Source: Sthenelais limicola (Eukaryota; Annelida; Polychaeta; Phyllodocida; Sigalionidae). Taken from it: 64,000 nucleotides of DNA. The notes under the pieces are model-generated. The model was not told the origin of the DNA and made no database searches. It worked only from the letters and a program-made list of their open reading frames with translations. Below, one piece after another: positions 49,811 through 61,700 of the stretch. The DNA is taken from assembly GCA_942159475.1 (NCBI GenBank), contig OW804094.1:131860755-131924754 (forward strand), given 5' to 3'. The position numbers and the translations under genes are program-made. How positions within the stretch are numbered: position 1 is the first letter of the stretch; each line of letters begins with the position of its first letter.

Positions 49811-52457
49811 GTAACTTAATAGCTAATAATAAAAGACATAATAACGTAATTCACCTAGGCAAATATCTTATCCCATGGTCTTTGCATGTGTACATACATT
49901 CTTGTTTGTATTATATGAATGGTGACTTTAACCTGCTTGATAAATGGAACTGACATGAAACGGCTTTGAACGAAGTTTTCTTCATGTTATTTTCTCCAGG
50001 TGGAAAAGACAAAACACCAGCGATGCCCAAACCTAAAGCAGGCACATCAACTGCCGACGGTCAACCTGTGGCTAGGAGTCCAGAACTACCTTCCACGTAA
50101 GAAAAAGATCAAGATTGTTATCTCTTCACACATAATAGTATTGCTAATCATTTTTCGGCTATCTGTGACCCAAGTGTGCATTATTTACTTAGATTGACTT
50201 TATGGCACTAAAATAGTGAATGCACATCTAACTGCGTCAGTTTTTCCAGTATGTGCCCAAGAACAAAGCGACCAAGAGAACATTGGTTGGAATATTCAAA
50301 GTACAATGGATCAATCAATATTTGCGACAGAATTATTGAAACATAACCATATAGGAATGATAGAGTGATGGATTTTGCATCAGTCTAAAACGTAAATAGT
50401 TTCTTGGGAGTTCTAATTGTTGGGAAAAGTTTGTGGACCTTGAAATATTTCTTGATAAATTGTTCCGAGTCCTAATGATAATGTATCATCATTTCAGGCC
50501 AACTGATGGGAAGAACCGTTCAGGAGGGAAACTGGTCTCTCGAAAGAGGCGTTTGACAGGTGGTTCCCTTACCGATGCTTCTCCAGGTTCGCCCAGTGTG
50601 AGTCCAGCCAGTCTAGATCTCAAACGCTCAGCTCGTCTACGCCACAAGAAAGTGTGTTACTCTGACATGCTCCTGGGCAACCACTATGAGAACCAGGAGA
50701 AAGAGAAGTCTGAGGAGGTAATAGTTCACGAACCTGTGGTGGTCACTCCCAAGGAGCAAGCCCCCAGGGAACCAGTTGCCCCATCAAGAGACAGGGAGTC
50801 TGAGTCCGAAGTTTCGGATGATCATGAGAACAAGGAAGTTACTAAAACATATACTGAAGATCTTGAAATTAGAAGACTGAAAATTAAAATGAGAAAAAAG
50901 ACCCTGACCCTGAAAGAGAAGCGACGGCTTAGAAGGCTACGGGAAAAGGTCAGAAAAAGAGACTTGAAAAGAAGGTTCAGGGACAAAGCTAAGATAGACG
51001 TGGCCTGTACCAAGAAGAAGGCTGCAGCTGTTGTTGCAGCAGCTATGATGGGCCTGGCCAAGTCGAAACGCAAGCTTCAGGCGACCCATGTCTTTACCAA
51101 GAAATATAACCAAGAACATTGCTATGCTGCGGCTCCTGAATCACCAGGTAAAATTAAAACTGAGCAGGAAACCGAAGACCAAGTACCTTCTTCAGATTCT
51201 AACTCGGAAGAAATCAAATCTGGTACACCAGAACCAGCCGTAGGGGTCAAGGTTGAACAGCAAGAAGGGAACGTCACTGTTGTAGTAACTGAAAGCCCGG
51301 AGACAACTAAACCAACGGTTGCGGTGGCTAGTTCTGAGGATAAATTAAAGACTGTTAATCCAACAACAAAAACAACCTCAACTGAGGCACCTAAGTCTGT
51401 TCTTTCCCCTCCTACTTCTACTAGCAGTAGTAAAGAGGGAACTGTTAAAGAAGAAAAAAAGGCAGAGCCGTCTCCTCCTCCGCCCAAAACCAACCAGCCC
51501 AAGAGGACACCGCTGGCTGTGCTCCACCGAGACGCTGTTCACAGACTGAGTCAGCGGAGTCGGTGGCAGGACGGAGAGCTGCACACTGACCTTTACTCTC
51601 AGCTAGACTCTGCCTGTATACGTTGCATGACCTGCAGTGATTTTTTCACAGTCAAACGCTTCCTGAAGCACATGCACCACCAGAACAAACGTGATGAGCT
51701 CGCACACGTGACGCTCTCACAGACGCTGGAGCTGCGTGATGCTGACGGAGTAACTGAGGAAGAGCGCTCCATGTGGACTGAGTTTAAAACACGCCGTGAA
51801 GAGCTGCTCTCTCAGAAAACACCTGTTTCCCGGAGATCTCGATCCCTGTCATTCAAGTCAGCTGACGGCAAGGCTAAACAGGCAGAGTCGCCCAAAACAA
51901 CAGAAACAACATCAACTCCAACATCTTCAACAGCAACTCCAACAACACCCAAGACAGCGTCCCCAAAGAAAGAGCAGCAACTACAAGCCAGTACAGTGCC
52001 CCGATCCTCTGGTACCTTCTCCCCCACCCACGTTACAAGTGGTGGAGTCAACCCTTCTTCTAGTGCGAGCAAAAGCTCAGTGGAAAAAGACAGCTCTGCT
52101 TCCACTCCAACTGTAGCTGTGGCCACCCCCACGCCGACCAAGAATGGGAGGCAAATGACACACGTGACCCCGGTCACCACCACGCGCCACAGCACAAGGG
52201 TGCGCAAAAGGAAGCAGCTTCACCCCATTGAGAAATATGTCTTTTCTAAAGCTTCTCCCGCCGGGGGACCTCAGGACAAGCGACAGAAACTAGATGCGGG
52301 TTATCACGATGGCCAGTATCAGGCCCCCACGCAAAGAGGTGGACTTGTTTCTTCTACTCCAGTGAGGAAGGTCAGAATGAAGCTTTCCTCTGGGGACGTG
52401 AAAGCGGCTGGCTCCAAGTATGCCTTGCGAGGCCCTTTGGACAGCACGAGGCACTGA
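44173..52457 (+). CDS. Giant Ski/Sno/Dachshund-family nuclear protein, 2,564 residues (3 exons)
   Basis: Coding exons 44173-49810, 50000-50096 and 50498-52457 join in frame (7,695 bases with stop). Residues about 1-1250 are low-complexity, rich in S, T, P, E and Q, with an ordered-looking N-terminal motif FNPLDVLAAAASLQ (residues 20-33) and a hydrophobic V/G/P-rich block near 910-1030. Conserved-looking blocks follow: HPLIDHDYCMFTEFNAQ (from 1268), YVKITGSYQNEFVYFATKNK (from 1406), and acidic-hydrophobic motifs (1536-1690). Residues about 1767-1857 match the Ski/Sno/Dac fold pattern: a VLMGQ start, CTELQ in the middle, an IVSKEAAQTLI end. A Lys/Arg-rich segment (2030-2115) precedes a second module (2245-2345) whose LYSQLDSACIRCMTC closely resembles the SMAD4-binding domain of Ski (LYS...ACIxCxxC). 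Ski proteins are nuclear co-repressors of SMADs, so a chromatin or transcription role is inferred. I do not recognise the orthologue; it is far longer than Ski, SnoN or DACH (about 700 residues). Confidence 0.85.
50000..50096 (+). CDS. Ski-like gene, coding exon 2 (residues 1880-1911)
   Basis: 97 bases between TTTTCTCCAG and CCAC|GTAAGA. It uses two bases to complete a Gly codon and leaves AC, completed to ACG by exon 3. It encodes a flexible K/P/G-rich linker (GGKDKTPAMPKPKAG...). The introns around it are short (189 and 401 bases). Confidence 0.85.
50498..52457 (+). CDS. Ski-like gene, coding exon 3 (residues 1912-2564)
   Basis: The exon opens after ATCATTTCAG (acceptor at 50495-50497) and runs to TGA at 52455-52457. 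It encodes KRSARLRHKKVCYSDMLLG, the basic region, a T/S/P-rich linker, the zinc-binding-type module with C2285, C2288, C2291, H2303, H2305, H2306 and H2315, and a basic C-terminal tail with RHSTRVRKRKQLHPIEKYVF, likely nuclear-localising. Confidence 0.88.
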
Positions 52458-53110
52458 AAACACTTTTCAAATAGCACTGCCCTGTACATGTAAAGAGAGA
52501 GATGGAGTATACATACTTATATACGAACGTGTAAACACGACATTTTTAATATTTTACGGTCACTTATGCGAACAGCTTAGATGTTCATAGCTTATGGTAA
52601 ATACTTGTAAAATATATACATACATACGCCGCGGTCATCATCCAGGAATAGCTATGTTGGTATCTAAACTGTATTCGGGTTTCACATTGACCACATTGAT
52701 TCAAGCAATTCATCATTCTGCCGGTTGAGCAGTTTACTCCTTGTACATTCAAATTCTTTTTTCAGTTCTTGATCGAGTGATATTGGATTAAGAAAAAACT
52801 GTTCCTGTTAATGATTTTGCTGGATAGCTGCATTTATCTTGTTTCATTTTCTGTTCTGAGAAAGGGTATATGATATCTTCTAAAGCAGGCCTATACATTT
52901 GAGGCCAGGGTGAATTCATGTTAACATGAGTCAGGTTTAACTCCCATGTTCAGTCGAAGGACTGCTAAATTTAATTTCGTATTAGAAGACTTTGGAGTTC
53001 ATAGATTTTAATTTGAAAGTATACCAAGACGTTTCAAGTTTTTCACTTGGATTTGCTTTAAGATGATTCTAGTTTTACACACCAATAAAGAAGTATGGTA
53101 AATTTTACCT
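52458..53110 (+). other. 3' UTR of the Ski-like gene
   Basis: AT-rich sequence between the stop codon and the first canonical AATAAA; no open frame. A longer form is possible because sequence to about 54.5 kb is similar in composition. Confidence 0.55.
53084..53089 (+). terminator. Poly(A) signal of the Ski-like gene
   Basis: AATAAA in CACCAATAAAGAAG, about 630 bases past the stop and the first canonical signal downstream. Confidence 0.65.
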
Positions 53111-54583
53111 ATACATTTTAAAAAAAAGACCTGTTAAAAACCTATTAAAAAACTAAGTCCTTTATAATTTCCATATAGTATATAAGGATTAAAGTTTGTT
53201 TAGTTTCATGGTCAGATCATGTAAATATAAATCTCCCCGATTAACATCGTGACGAGGTTCCGATGTGTAGGGCCCAGTTCTTGTGTGTGCGTGTATGTAC
53301 ATGAATAGGCACGGTCGCTTTGTAATGATGAAAATGTTAAAAAAAAAAACATTGAAAGAGCTGTAGTGATATATGTTGAAATCGTGGCACAAATTTCATA
53401 GTACATGGAAATAATATGTATTTTATAAACGATAGGTCCCCCCACACATTCATTCACGTTGTAGAGCTTCATACTGCAGATTAGTAACTGTAAAAACATG
53501 TAATTAATATCATTTTCATTTTTGACTTGAAGGGGGACCTCGGAAGCCACCATAAAGGGTTAGGATTCTAGATGTCATACCACATTAATATATATATCTG
53601 TAAGCATCCATTCAAATCATGTCGAACTGTTCATCAGCCTAGCCTCCACATGTTATTTTCATTCCTATGTGTAGTCTTAGCTACCTGGAATCTCCCCTTG
53701 TTTCATTATCTTCGCCACCCATCCCTTCACAAGGACCAGTATAGATAGAAAGACATCTGCGTCTCTCCCTTTATAGGATTATGTCACGTATAGTCTTTTG
53801 ATAGAGGTTTGGCTTTTGCACCCATGTAAAACATAGGTATCTATTATCTAGTATGCCTATCTCATCGTCATATCACATAATGTACTTGTAAAGAAAGAAA
53901 AATACAAAAAAGAAACTGCATATTGACAGTATAACCTGTCTTTCTCTGGTAAGGCCTATCCGGTATCGTGAAATTGATCGTTTGTAAAATTGTATCTGCC
54001 CGTATAGGCGTGTGATTCATATGTAACTTCAATTGTCATAGAGAAAGAAGCAACTGAAGCTTATTTCTCTTCTGTAACGATTCTTTACTTCATTTTTTGG
54101 TAATTAATGATTTTTAAAACTTAACAATGATACTCTTATCAAACACTTGGTGGCTATTCATTCAAGAATCTTATAGCAGCTTCCCAATTTACCCCCATTG
54201 ATAAAAACAAAAAAAAAAGATTTAACAACCCTCAAGTGTATGTTACATAGAGAAGTGTATATGTGAGAATCAGTTGTGGAATCTACTGGTCGGTGTGATT
54301 GTGAAATTGTGAGATGAAAAATGTACATTGAAAAAAGAAGAAAAAAAGGACAATACTTAGTGGTAGATCCTTTCATGTGTTCTCAATATTATATTCGATG
54401 ATTATTCAGGGGACTCATAGTGTGCATGTCTGTGTTAGGGATATCACTTCCACATACGGACTACAGCTTGTACAGAGCACAGAAGTGTACAGTAAACTGT
54501 ATATAATCTGCAACCATTTCACGAGTTTGTCTTTCTATTTTCCTTTTTTTTAAAGTGTTAAAACCTTTTTTTTTTATTCTTGC

Positions 54584-54785
54584 GTTCGCGGTTTCTGACT
54601 AGTTCGCAGTAGTTATATTTATTCCCAGGAAAAGTAGCTATCATTCGAAACTGCAAGTTATATTTTTCGGAATTGGACGTTCGCGGTTTGTCTAGTTCGT
54701 AGTAAAGTTACATCTCATCTATTCCCTGAAAATTGCTTTAATCGCATCTATTCCCTGAAAAATAGCTATCATTTGAAACTGAAAT
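54584..54785 (+). repeat. Two diverged tandem copies of a repeat of about 95 bp
   Basis: Both copies start with GTTCGCGGTTT (54584 and 54679), continue with CTAGTTCGCAGTA / CTAGTTCGTAGTA, then TATTCCC(A/T)G(G/A)AAA and AGCTATCATT(C/T)GAAACTG. The second has an internal duplication of CATCTATTCCCTGAAAA. Confidence 0.65.
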
Positions 54786-54856
54786 CGTGCTAAACTATCC
54801 CCCTTTTGAGTCAAGAATCTTGTGCTGTTTGAATATATTTTCTCTACTGAGAACGT

Positions 54857-54897
54857 ACAAGAATACCCGGATATATTATATATCCGGGTATTCTTGT
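54857..54897. repeat. Perfect 41-bp palindrome
   Basis: ACAAGAATACCCGGATATAT and its exact complement lie either side of a single central T. It follows the GTTCGCGG repeats directly. It may be the terminus of a foldback element or two abutting inverted copies. Confidence 0.75.
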
Positions 54898-55139
54898 TTG
54901 AACCCAGTACACGAGCCATGCAGTCCCTTGTTGTCGAGTGAACCCAGCGTCTTTGCCCTTAGAAAGATGTAACTCCCATTATTAAATTTACAACTTTCAC
55001 AAGTAGTAGGCCTAATGCTTTTTGAACTATACCAAAATAACTATAAAGTCTGCGTCGTAAAACTGGGAGAAGTAAGCAATCAATTAGGAGACACAAATAT
55101 GAATAGAAAAATACGAAAACCATCCTATGGTATTACGAC

Positions 55140-55145
55140 TTTATT
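55140..55145 (-). terminator. Poly(A) signal of SRP72
   Basis: TTTATT on the + strand is AATAAA on the coding strand, about 310 bases after the SRP72 stop codon. Confidence 0.6.
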
Positions 55146-55457
55146 CATAACAGAATGCGCAGGTAAAAAATCAATGATTTGACAGGCTTCGATTGTATTC
55201 TATGTATATGGCTTTCAAATGAAAGAATACATCAACAAAAACGATGATTTATTATATAATTACCTAAAGAATAAAGTCAGAAGAATAACATCGAGATGAT
55301 ATGACCTACGGAGAATTCAGAGCCCAGAGCATAATTTGACTATTAAGAGGCGATTCATCAGATTAGATTCGGATTAGTATTGGGGGCATTTAATATTGAT
55401 AATATTTGATATTATCGATAACAGGCTCATGGATTGCTTCTATGAAAGATCTAGCTA

Positions 55458-55701
55458 CTACCATTTGCCTCCCTTCTTTTTCTTCTTTTGTTGTTTGCCT
55501 GATGGTTTCTGACCTCTGGGACCAGCGGGCGCTTGTGACGCCCCGGCAGCGGCTGCGGCAGCAGCACCAGCACCAGCACCACTTCCACCTCCTCCACCCG
55601 AGGCGCCACCTGAGGCTCCACCAGATTGTTGTGTGGTACCAGGTCTTGGAGATCCAACTTCACTACCACTCGCACTGGCACTCGCTGGTTTACTATTGTC
55701 C
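55458..55701 (-). CDS. SRP72: SRP72 last coding exon
   Basis: The acceptor TTTTTCAAG is followed by one base that completes a Leu codon, then 80 codons, and TAG at 55458-55460. It encodes a Ser/Gly/Ala-rich linker with a run of seven Ala, then RGQKPSGKQQKKKKKGGKW. Confidence 0.93.
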
Positions 55702-58700
55702 CTTGAAAAATAAATAATACACCATTTTGTAATTTAGGGCGTAAATATGTCTTTCAGAAGTTTTGCAGTATTTAAATTCAAATTATGCATGTTTCATCGC
55801 ATGAAAACACCCCGCAAATGTAGAAAAAATATATTCATTTATAGATAATCGTAAGTTGAGGCTCAACATGAAAACAAAAGTGGAGGTCTTGTTGATTTAT
55901 CGATAATCTACAAATGGGCATTTCGTTTCATTGCTGAGTTCAGACAGAGACGATACGAAATGTGCCTTTGTCTCTGGATCTACCACGAAATTCATGGCAC
56001 CCACCTAAAGGAAATAATGGTGACTAAGCTTCTCAAGCAGGAACATGTCAATCGAGTAGGACCTAAACACTTGGAAAAGGCTCACAAAACCCCAGTTTCA
56101 TTCACCAAAACTCATCAAACATTTCTTTCATGCTCAAAATATTGTACTTTAGTATCTCACACAGCAACATCGGACGTCCCACACATTTGGACTCACTAAA
56201 GATTTAGTAAAACGATGAGACAGGGTTCATAGAGCTTGAGTTAGTAGGAAAATAATTTTCAATGTCATAATTAATGACTTAAAGTGGCTATGGACACTGT
56301 TTGACTATATATCATTTAGAAATATGTTTGTAGTTTTCGATGACATGCATAAGTAGGAACATTTGTGTGGAATACCAACGCTATATATTCCTTAGATTAA
56401 TTGATATTTGTTAATGAAGAATGTGGCAGAGGTTCCATTGGGGAATTCAAATCTGAGAAAGCAGTAACTAGACCATAAGGTGCTGACCTCAGTGTATGGT
56501 AAAGGGATGTGAACTAAGAGCGAGGCAGGAGGTACATAGTGACATATATACCCTGTCCCATCCAGCTGGTATCACTTAACTCTCATTAAGATAAGAGGCG
56601 TCTGGGACCTTCCCTAACTGTCTGGCAGTTGGGTAGGGTGACTCCAGCACCCTACGAAATTGGAGTTTTAAACTCTTAAATACACACAATATATGTAATT
56701 TCTACATTAATGCTCCCGGGTATACATTACAAATATACTAATCTAGAACATAGTTGAAATTCAGGCAAACTTTCCACATTTAAAATCAAGATTTTTTACA
56801 GCTAAAATAAATGAACTACTTTTAACACTAAATTTCGCAAAATTACCGGCAGAATTATCAGAATTTAAATGGATAATTCGGTAGATCATAATAGTTACTA
56901 TTTTAAGAAAAAGAGGCATCAAGTGTGTTCCCTGATATAATGAGTTTTAATTACCAAGAAGTAGACATAATTTAGCTTTTAATGATTTCAAAGACGCGTA
57001 TGAACCCTGGTGAGAATAGTCATACAGCAACATTCTCAGAATTGGGGGTTATTGGATATCCAGGAATGGGACGCTGAAACTAGCAATAAAGGTGGGGAGT
57101 AATATGGATATAGCGAGCTAAACTCAAGTCCTCCAAAATCAATCATTCCTTTCAAAACATTTGGGGAAACCTACTCCAGTGCGTCCCAAAATTCCTCAGA
57201 CACGGCTTTCCTATGTGGCGAAATGAATATGTATAACTCAAACAGGTTCTTGATGTAAGGACACCCTATAATTAAATTCATTCTTACTAAATAGGATTTT
57301 TATCAACTATTTCAATGATGTCTACCTTACAATGAAGGAAGAAGGCTACTAATAGAGAGAGATAGTGAAATCAGAGCAGTAAAATAGATCACCCCCACCC
57401 CCCGAAATTGTATTCGAAGGTGATTGGAAATATTAAAAAAGAATACTTACAAATCGGCCGATGATATGCCCGCAGCACCCTGTGTTCCTTTGCCAATATC
57501 CTTCCTCTTGTCTCTCCTCTTACCCTTGTAGTACGACCGTTCTCTACGTGGCAACCACCGCTCAGGGTCGGGGTCAACGTTGGGGTCGTAGTTCTTGGGC
57601 AGCTTGCCTAGAATAAAACAACATTTATAATAATGCAATGTGAAAGTAATAGCGGTCTCAAAACAATCAAGGTGTTAATATTCATTGAAAAACAGAGGAG
57701 GTACATTCACGGGATTCTTTACAGGATGAACTGTAAATCAGAACACAAAGGGAAGATTCTAAATTCAAGTTCCGAAGAAATGGGAAGAACCATTGCCTCG
57801 ACGTTTTTGACGCAGACATATATATTTACAGTGATCATAGTGATTACAGTGTTTCACATACCCTTTTTATGCTTCCTCTTCTTCTTTTTAACTAGCGCTT
57901 CTCCCGCACTGTGGAAATAAATATAGAACGTAGGTGAGCTCAAAGAACTTTTAATGGCATTTTCTAATAAAAACTATATTTGTGGCATTATTTCAATCGT
58001 TTTTAGGCTTTAGTAGTGTCATGAATAGAACGGAAATACAATTCTAGACACCACATCATTTCAATTTCAAATCATGCATAGATCTTTATAAATATGAAAT
58101 TATGGGTGGAATTACTGCTAAACGGTTGTTCCTCGTTTCTTGTTAAATTCCCATATAAGAACGATGAGGGGAATTTTTCGTTTTTATGAATATGACCCTT
58201 ATCAAATCGTTTAACAGCTAAAATCCTAATTACCTGGTGGGGGATGTAGGTTTAGGACTCTGTTCTGTTTTACCAAGAGCTTTCTTAATGTATTTGGGTC
58301 CGAGCGTACTGACAGAATTCTCAAGTGCTTGAACATCGACATCCTGTGCCAAGTCTCCGGGGGAAGGTAGGTGTTTGCTGACCTCCTGAGCCTTGGTCGG
58401 GTCGAACTTAGCGTAGGCAGAAATTAGTTGGGCTAGAGTCTTCATATCGCTTGGGTCTCTCCTATAAATACAAGCAAAAGATGCATTAGCATTTACTAGC
58501 AATGGATTCGACGTCTTTCTCGGTCAGCAGTAGCCATGTGGTCTGCGTTATTATTGTTGTTACAAAGTCGTATTCTATTCCTGATACCCCCATAAGTGAT
58601 ATTAGAAAGGAGGCCAAATTCATAACAGAAGTAACCTGCAGCCTCCTTGATAAAGAGATTATTCCATTCATCTTATGAACATGTGCGTTTTTATTTTGAA

Positions 58701-61700
58701 ACATTACATTAATAAAACAAATTACACACCTTTCCCAGATTTATGGTATAGCATTGCTGCAATACACTAGATATGAATTAGTATCAAGTGGCAAAATAAA
58801 ACAACACAACTGAAAATCGTCACACCAATTTAAATTTGTATAACAACTCCAATATGTCTTTGAATATCAGCCTACTCTTGACTCGAGCCTACACTTACTT
58901 TCGTAGGTCTTCCAAAACCTTAGATGCTTCCTGGGGGCTTCCATGGATTTGAAGGAAGTTTGCATGTGCCCGCATCAAAACTCCTATCTCTTCAGATTGT
59001 GGCTGTAATAGGAATTTTACTATTTCAGTGCATAACATATATATGTGTATCAACAATTACCTTTCAAAAAAAATTGTTTAAGGATAATTCTTTACTGACT
59101 GATTCACCATTCACCTATGACTCTTTATAAGACATATTAGGGCACTTACTGCAGTCTTCTCATAGTAGGCAACGGCTTGCTCCAACACCTCTCCGGCCAT
59201 CTCATTATCTTCTTGGCTCAGATAGAGCGTCACAAGGGTGGAAACCTATAGGAAGTGGACAGTGACATTAGAGTTTATTCACAAAAAAACGACAAGATTT
59301 ACTATTATACCCACAGATCCTATCAGCAGCAGTGACCTTGTTGCCCTGTGATATCTAATTGTAAAAACGTTATATGGACAGGCTATTATTATTCAACAGA
59401 AGTAGAAGAATATAAATAAAATTAATTATAAGTAAAGATAGAGCCAAAGTGTAGTCTCGACCAATATGTCTCGGCAGGCGCTTTGGCCTCTCGGTTTTTT
59501 AAAAAAAAATATACATTGGTTAGCGTTCCTAAACAGAATCTATGACTACTTACCACACCAGGTCGGTAGCTCAGTTCGCCCAAATCTCTAAGCTTGTCGC
59601 AGGCCTGGTAAACCGACCCCTCGGTAAGGTAAAGCTGACTGAGAGTCAGTTTCAGTTCAGTAGAAGCTGATCCCGAGTCCACCCTTTTCTATTAAGGAGA
59701 GGAAATGAAAATTGATCATGGACAGGGTTATAATTTACACTGGCATAGGACCCGACTTAGAAGGTCATTGCAGTACCTTTATAATTGGTCTATATAAACT
59801 TATAAAGTGGAAACTGGCCCATAACACATGGCCCATAACATCTCTTATACCTAACTATTAATTGCCCACAACACAATTATGAGAAGCCACACCAGTTATC
59901 AAAGATATCAATAGCATGTTAAAATACAAATTATTATGACTGATTATGAAGAACTGTGCCATCGATACAGACGGCCGATATAGAGCTGGTTGTATAATAT
60001 CGTGAAAACAAGTTGGAAGGCTTCGATACCGAGGGTTAGTGTTTTGTACAGAGATATTGTATAAGGAATTGTGAAATAAAGGAAAAACGCAGCGATTTAC
60101 CCATTGTAAGCTACGTTTGCTTAATAAACGTTGACAATGCAATAACAATAATTACCTTCAGAACCTCAATGGCGCTGGGAATCTGCTTGTCCCTGACGTA
60201 TTGGGCAGCGTCTATCAACGCTGGGGTATCCAGATGGCTGTGAAGCTTTTGAAGGTTTCGGGCAGTTGAATGGCATTGCTCGCTCTAGTAAAAAATATAT
60301 GTTAAAAGTTTGGTCAATTTAAATGCAGTATAACAATACCTAGGTCCCCCCTAGATGTACCGAGGAGCACTTAATCTTTTTAACCCTAGTTATAAGGTCG
60401 CAATGGAGGCACATCGGGTCATGCCAAAAATGCTGATAATTTTAGAGAAGTCAAAGAGTGACTCTGGGCTTCAAATATTTTGATGACAAAAAAACCATCA
60501 GATTTTGATAATTTTAACTTTTCAACTTTGACCAGATTTTGAGAATCATTTTTGATATTTGACAAAATTCGGTTATAAATGGTGGAATTTAGGGTAGATT
60601 TGACAATTTTTGGAAGTTTAAAATAATGATTTCGGTACAAATTCTGAAGACTACACGGAGTAACAATACGGTATGTAGCAGAGGCTCAAAATGTCAAAGT
60701 CCAATACCTGGTTCATGTACATGTACAAGAGACACTGGTTGAGAGCAATCGTCTGGCGCTGTGGAGATGTCAGCTTTTGCTGCAGTCCGTCACCAGTAGC
60801 AACTTTCATCTTCTTCTTCGAATCAAACACATTCTGGTCCTGCAGCGATCGAGGATGGTGATTAAGAAAGTGTTAACACAAAACTATTCTCGAAGTCTTT
60901 GTCATGACAGGAACTTTTATGAGATACTATCAAAAGACTTATAAGGTAATAGTTTAAAATATTTTGAAATAATACGAATAAATCAATCTACATACCTTAT
61001 TTATCGTAACAATATTGTTAGATGCCACAGCCGACAGGCCGATATCCGATGGTCTGAAAATTTAAAAGCTTAAAATTAAATCCCTAAAATTGAAACGATT
61101 AATCAGAATGAGCAGGGACAATTCAATTGATATTGTTATAGGGGAAGGGTTATGGATCGTCTGGTCAAAGGGATACACAGGGGGTGTGTCCTCCTTAGGA
61201 TGGCATAGCATAACGCGACCTTTTTATTCAACAAGTTACCTCGAGGGTGTGTGGGGGGGGGGGGGGGGGGGGTGAGGGGGAGGGGGGGGGGGCAGTGGGG
61301 GATCGGTTGCTTTACGCCATTTTGACACCATACTTTTGTATATATTTGGTCCTATCAGGGCGGAAAAAGAAACAGGGTAACACTACTGACAGACAGGATA
61401 CGATACCAATTTCCAATATAAGCAGGTACAACCAGCCTCGCTATTATTGCGCATCACGCCAAAGTGCTCCATTGGCATTACTTGAATCTATCTTACTCCA
61501 TAAGAGCGACTGTAGAAATATAATCTTATTCTAAGTAGGAAATGCGAAGGGAGTGAGGCTTACTTGTTTTTCAGCACCTGGTTGTATAATTTTAAACTTT
61601 CGTCGTTTCTGTGAAGCATTTGCAGAACGTATCCCATTTGTACGCGGATGATACCCAACTCGGCATCCATATCTTCCTCGGCGGCTTCTTGGTCGTCCTC

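Larger units (their letters stand above)
53111..55114. other. Intergenic stretch between convergent genes
   Basis: This lies between the poly(A) sites of the Ski-like gene (+) and SRP72 (-). It contains two diverged copies of a GTTCGCGG-headed repeat and a 41-bp palindrome, listed separately. I see no other gene; the short frames at 53189-53553 and 54158-54376 are AT-rich and look like chance. Confidence 0.55.

Noticed and set aside
49811..49953. 47-codon tail after the Dachshund-like domain
   Set aside because: It begins at a good GTAACT donor, changes to intron-like AT-rich sequence, and the downstream exons join in frame when it is removed. Kept only as a possible retained-intron form.
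55406..55717. Forward and reverse frames overlapping the last SRP72 exon
   Set aside because: They are alternate readings of the GC-rich Gly/Ala segment; the SRP72 frame has the conserved end and correct splice phase.
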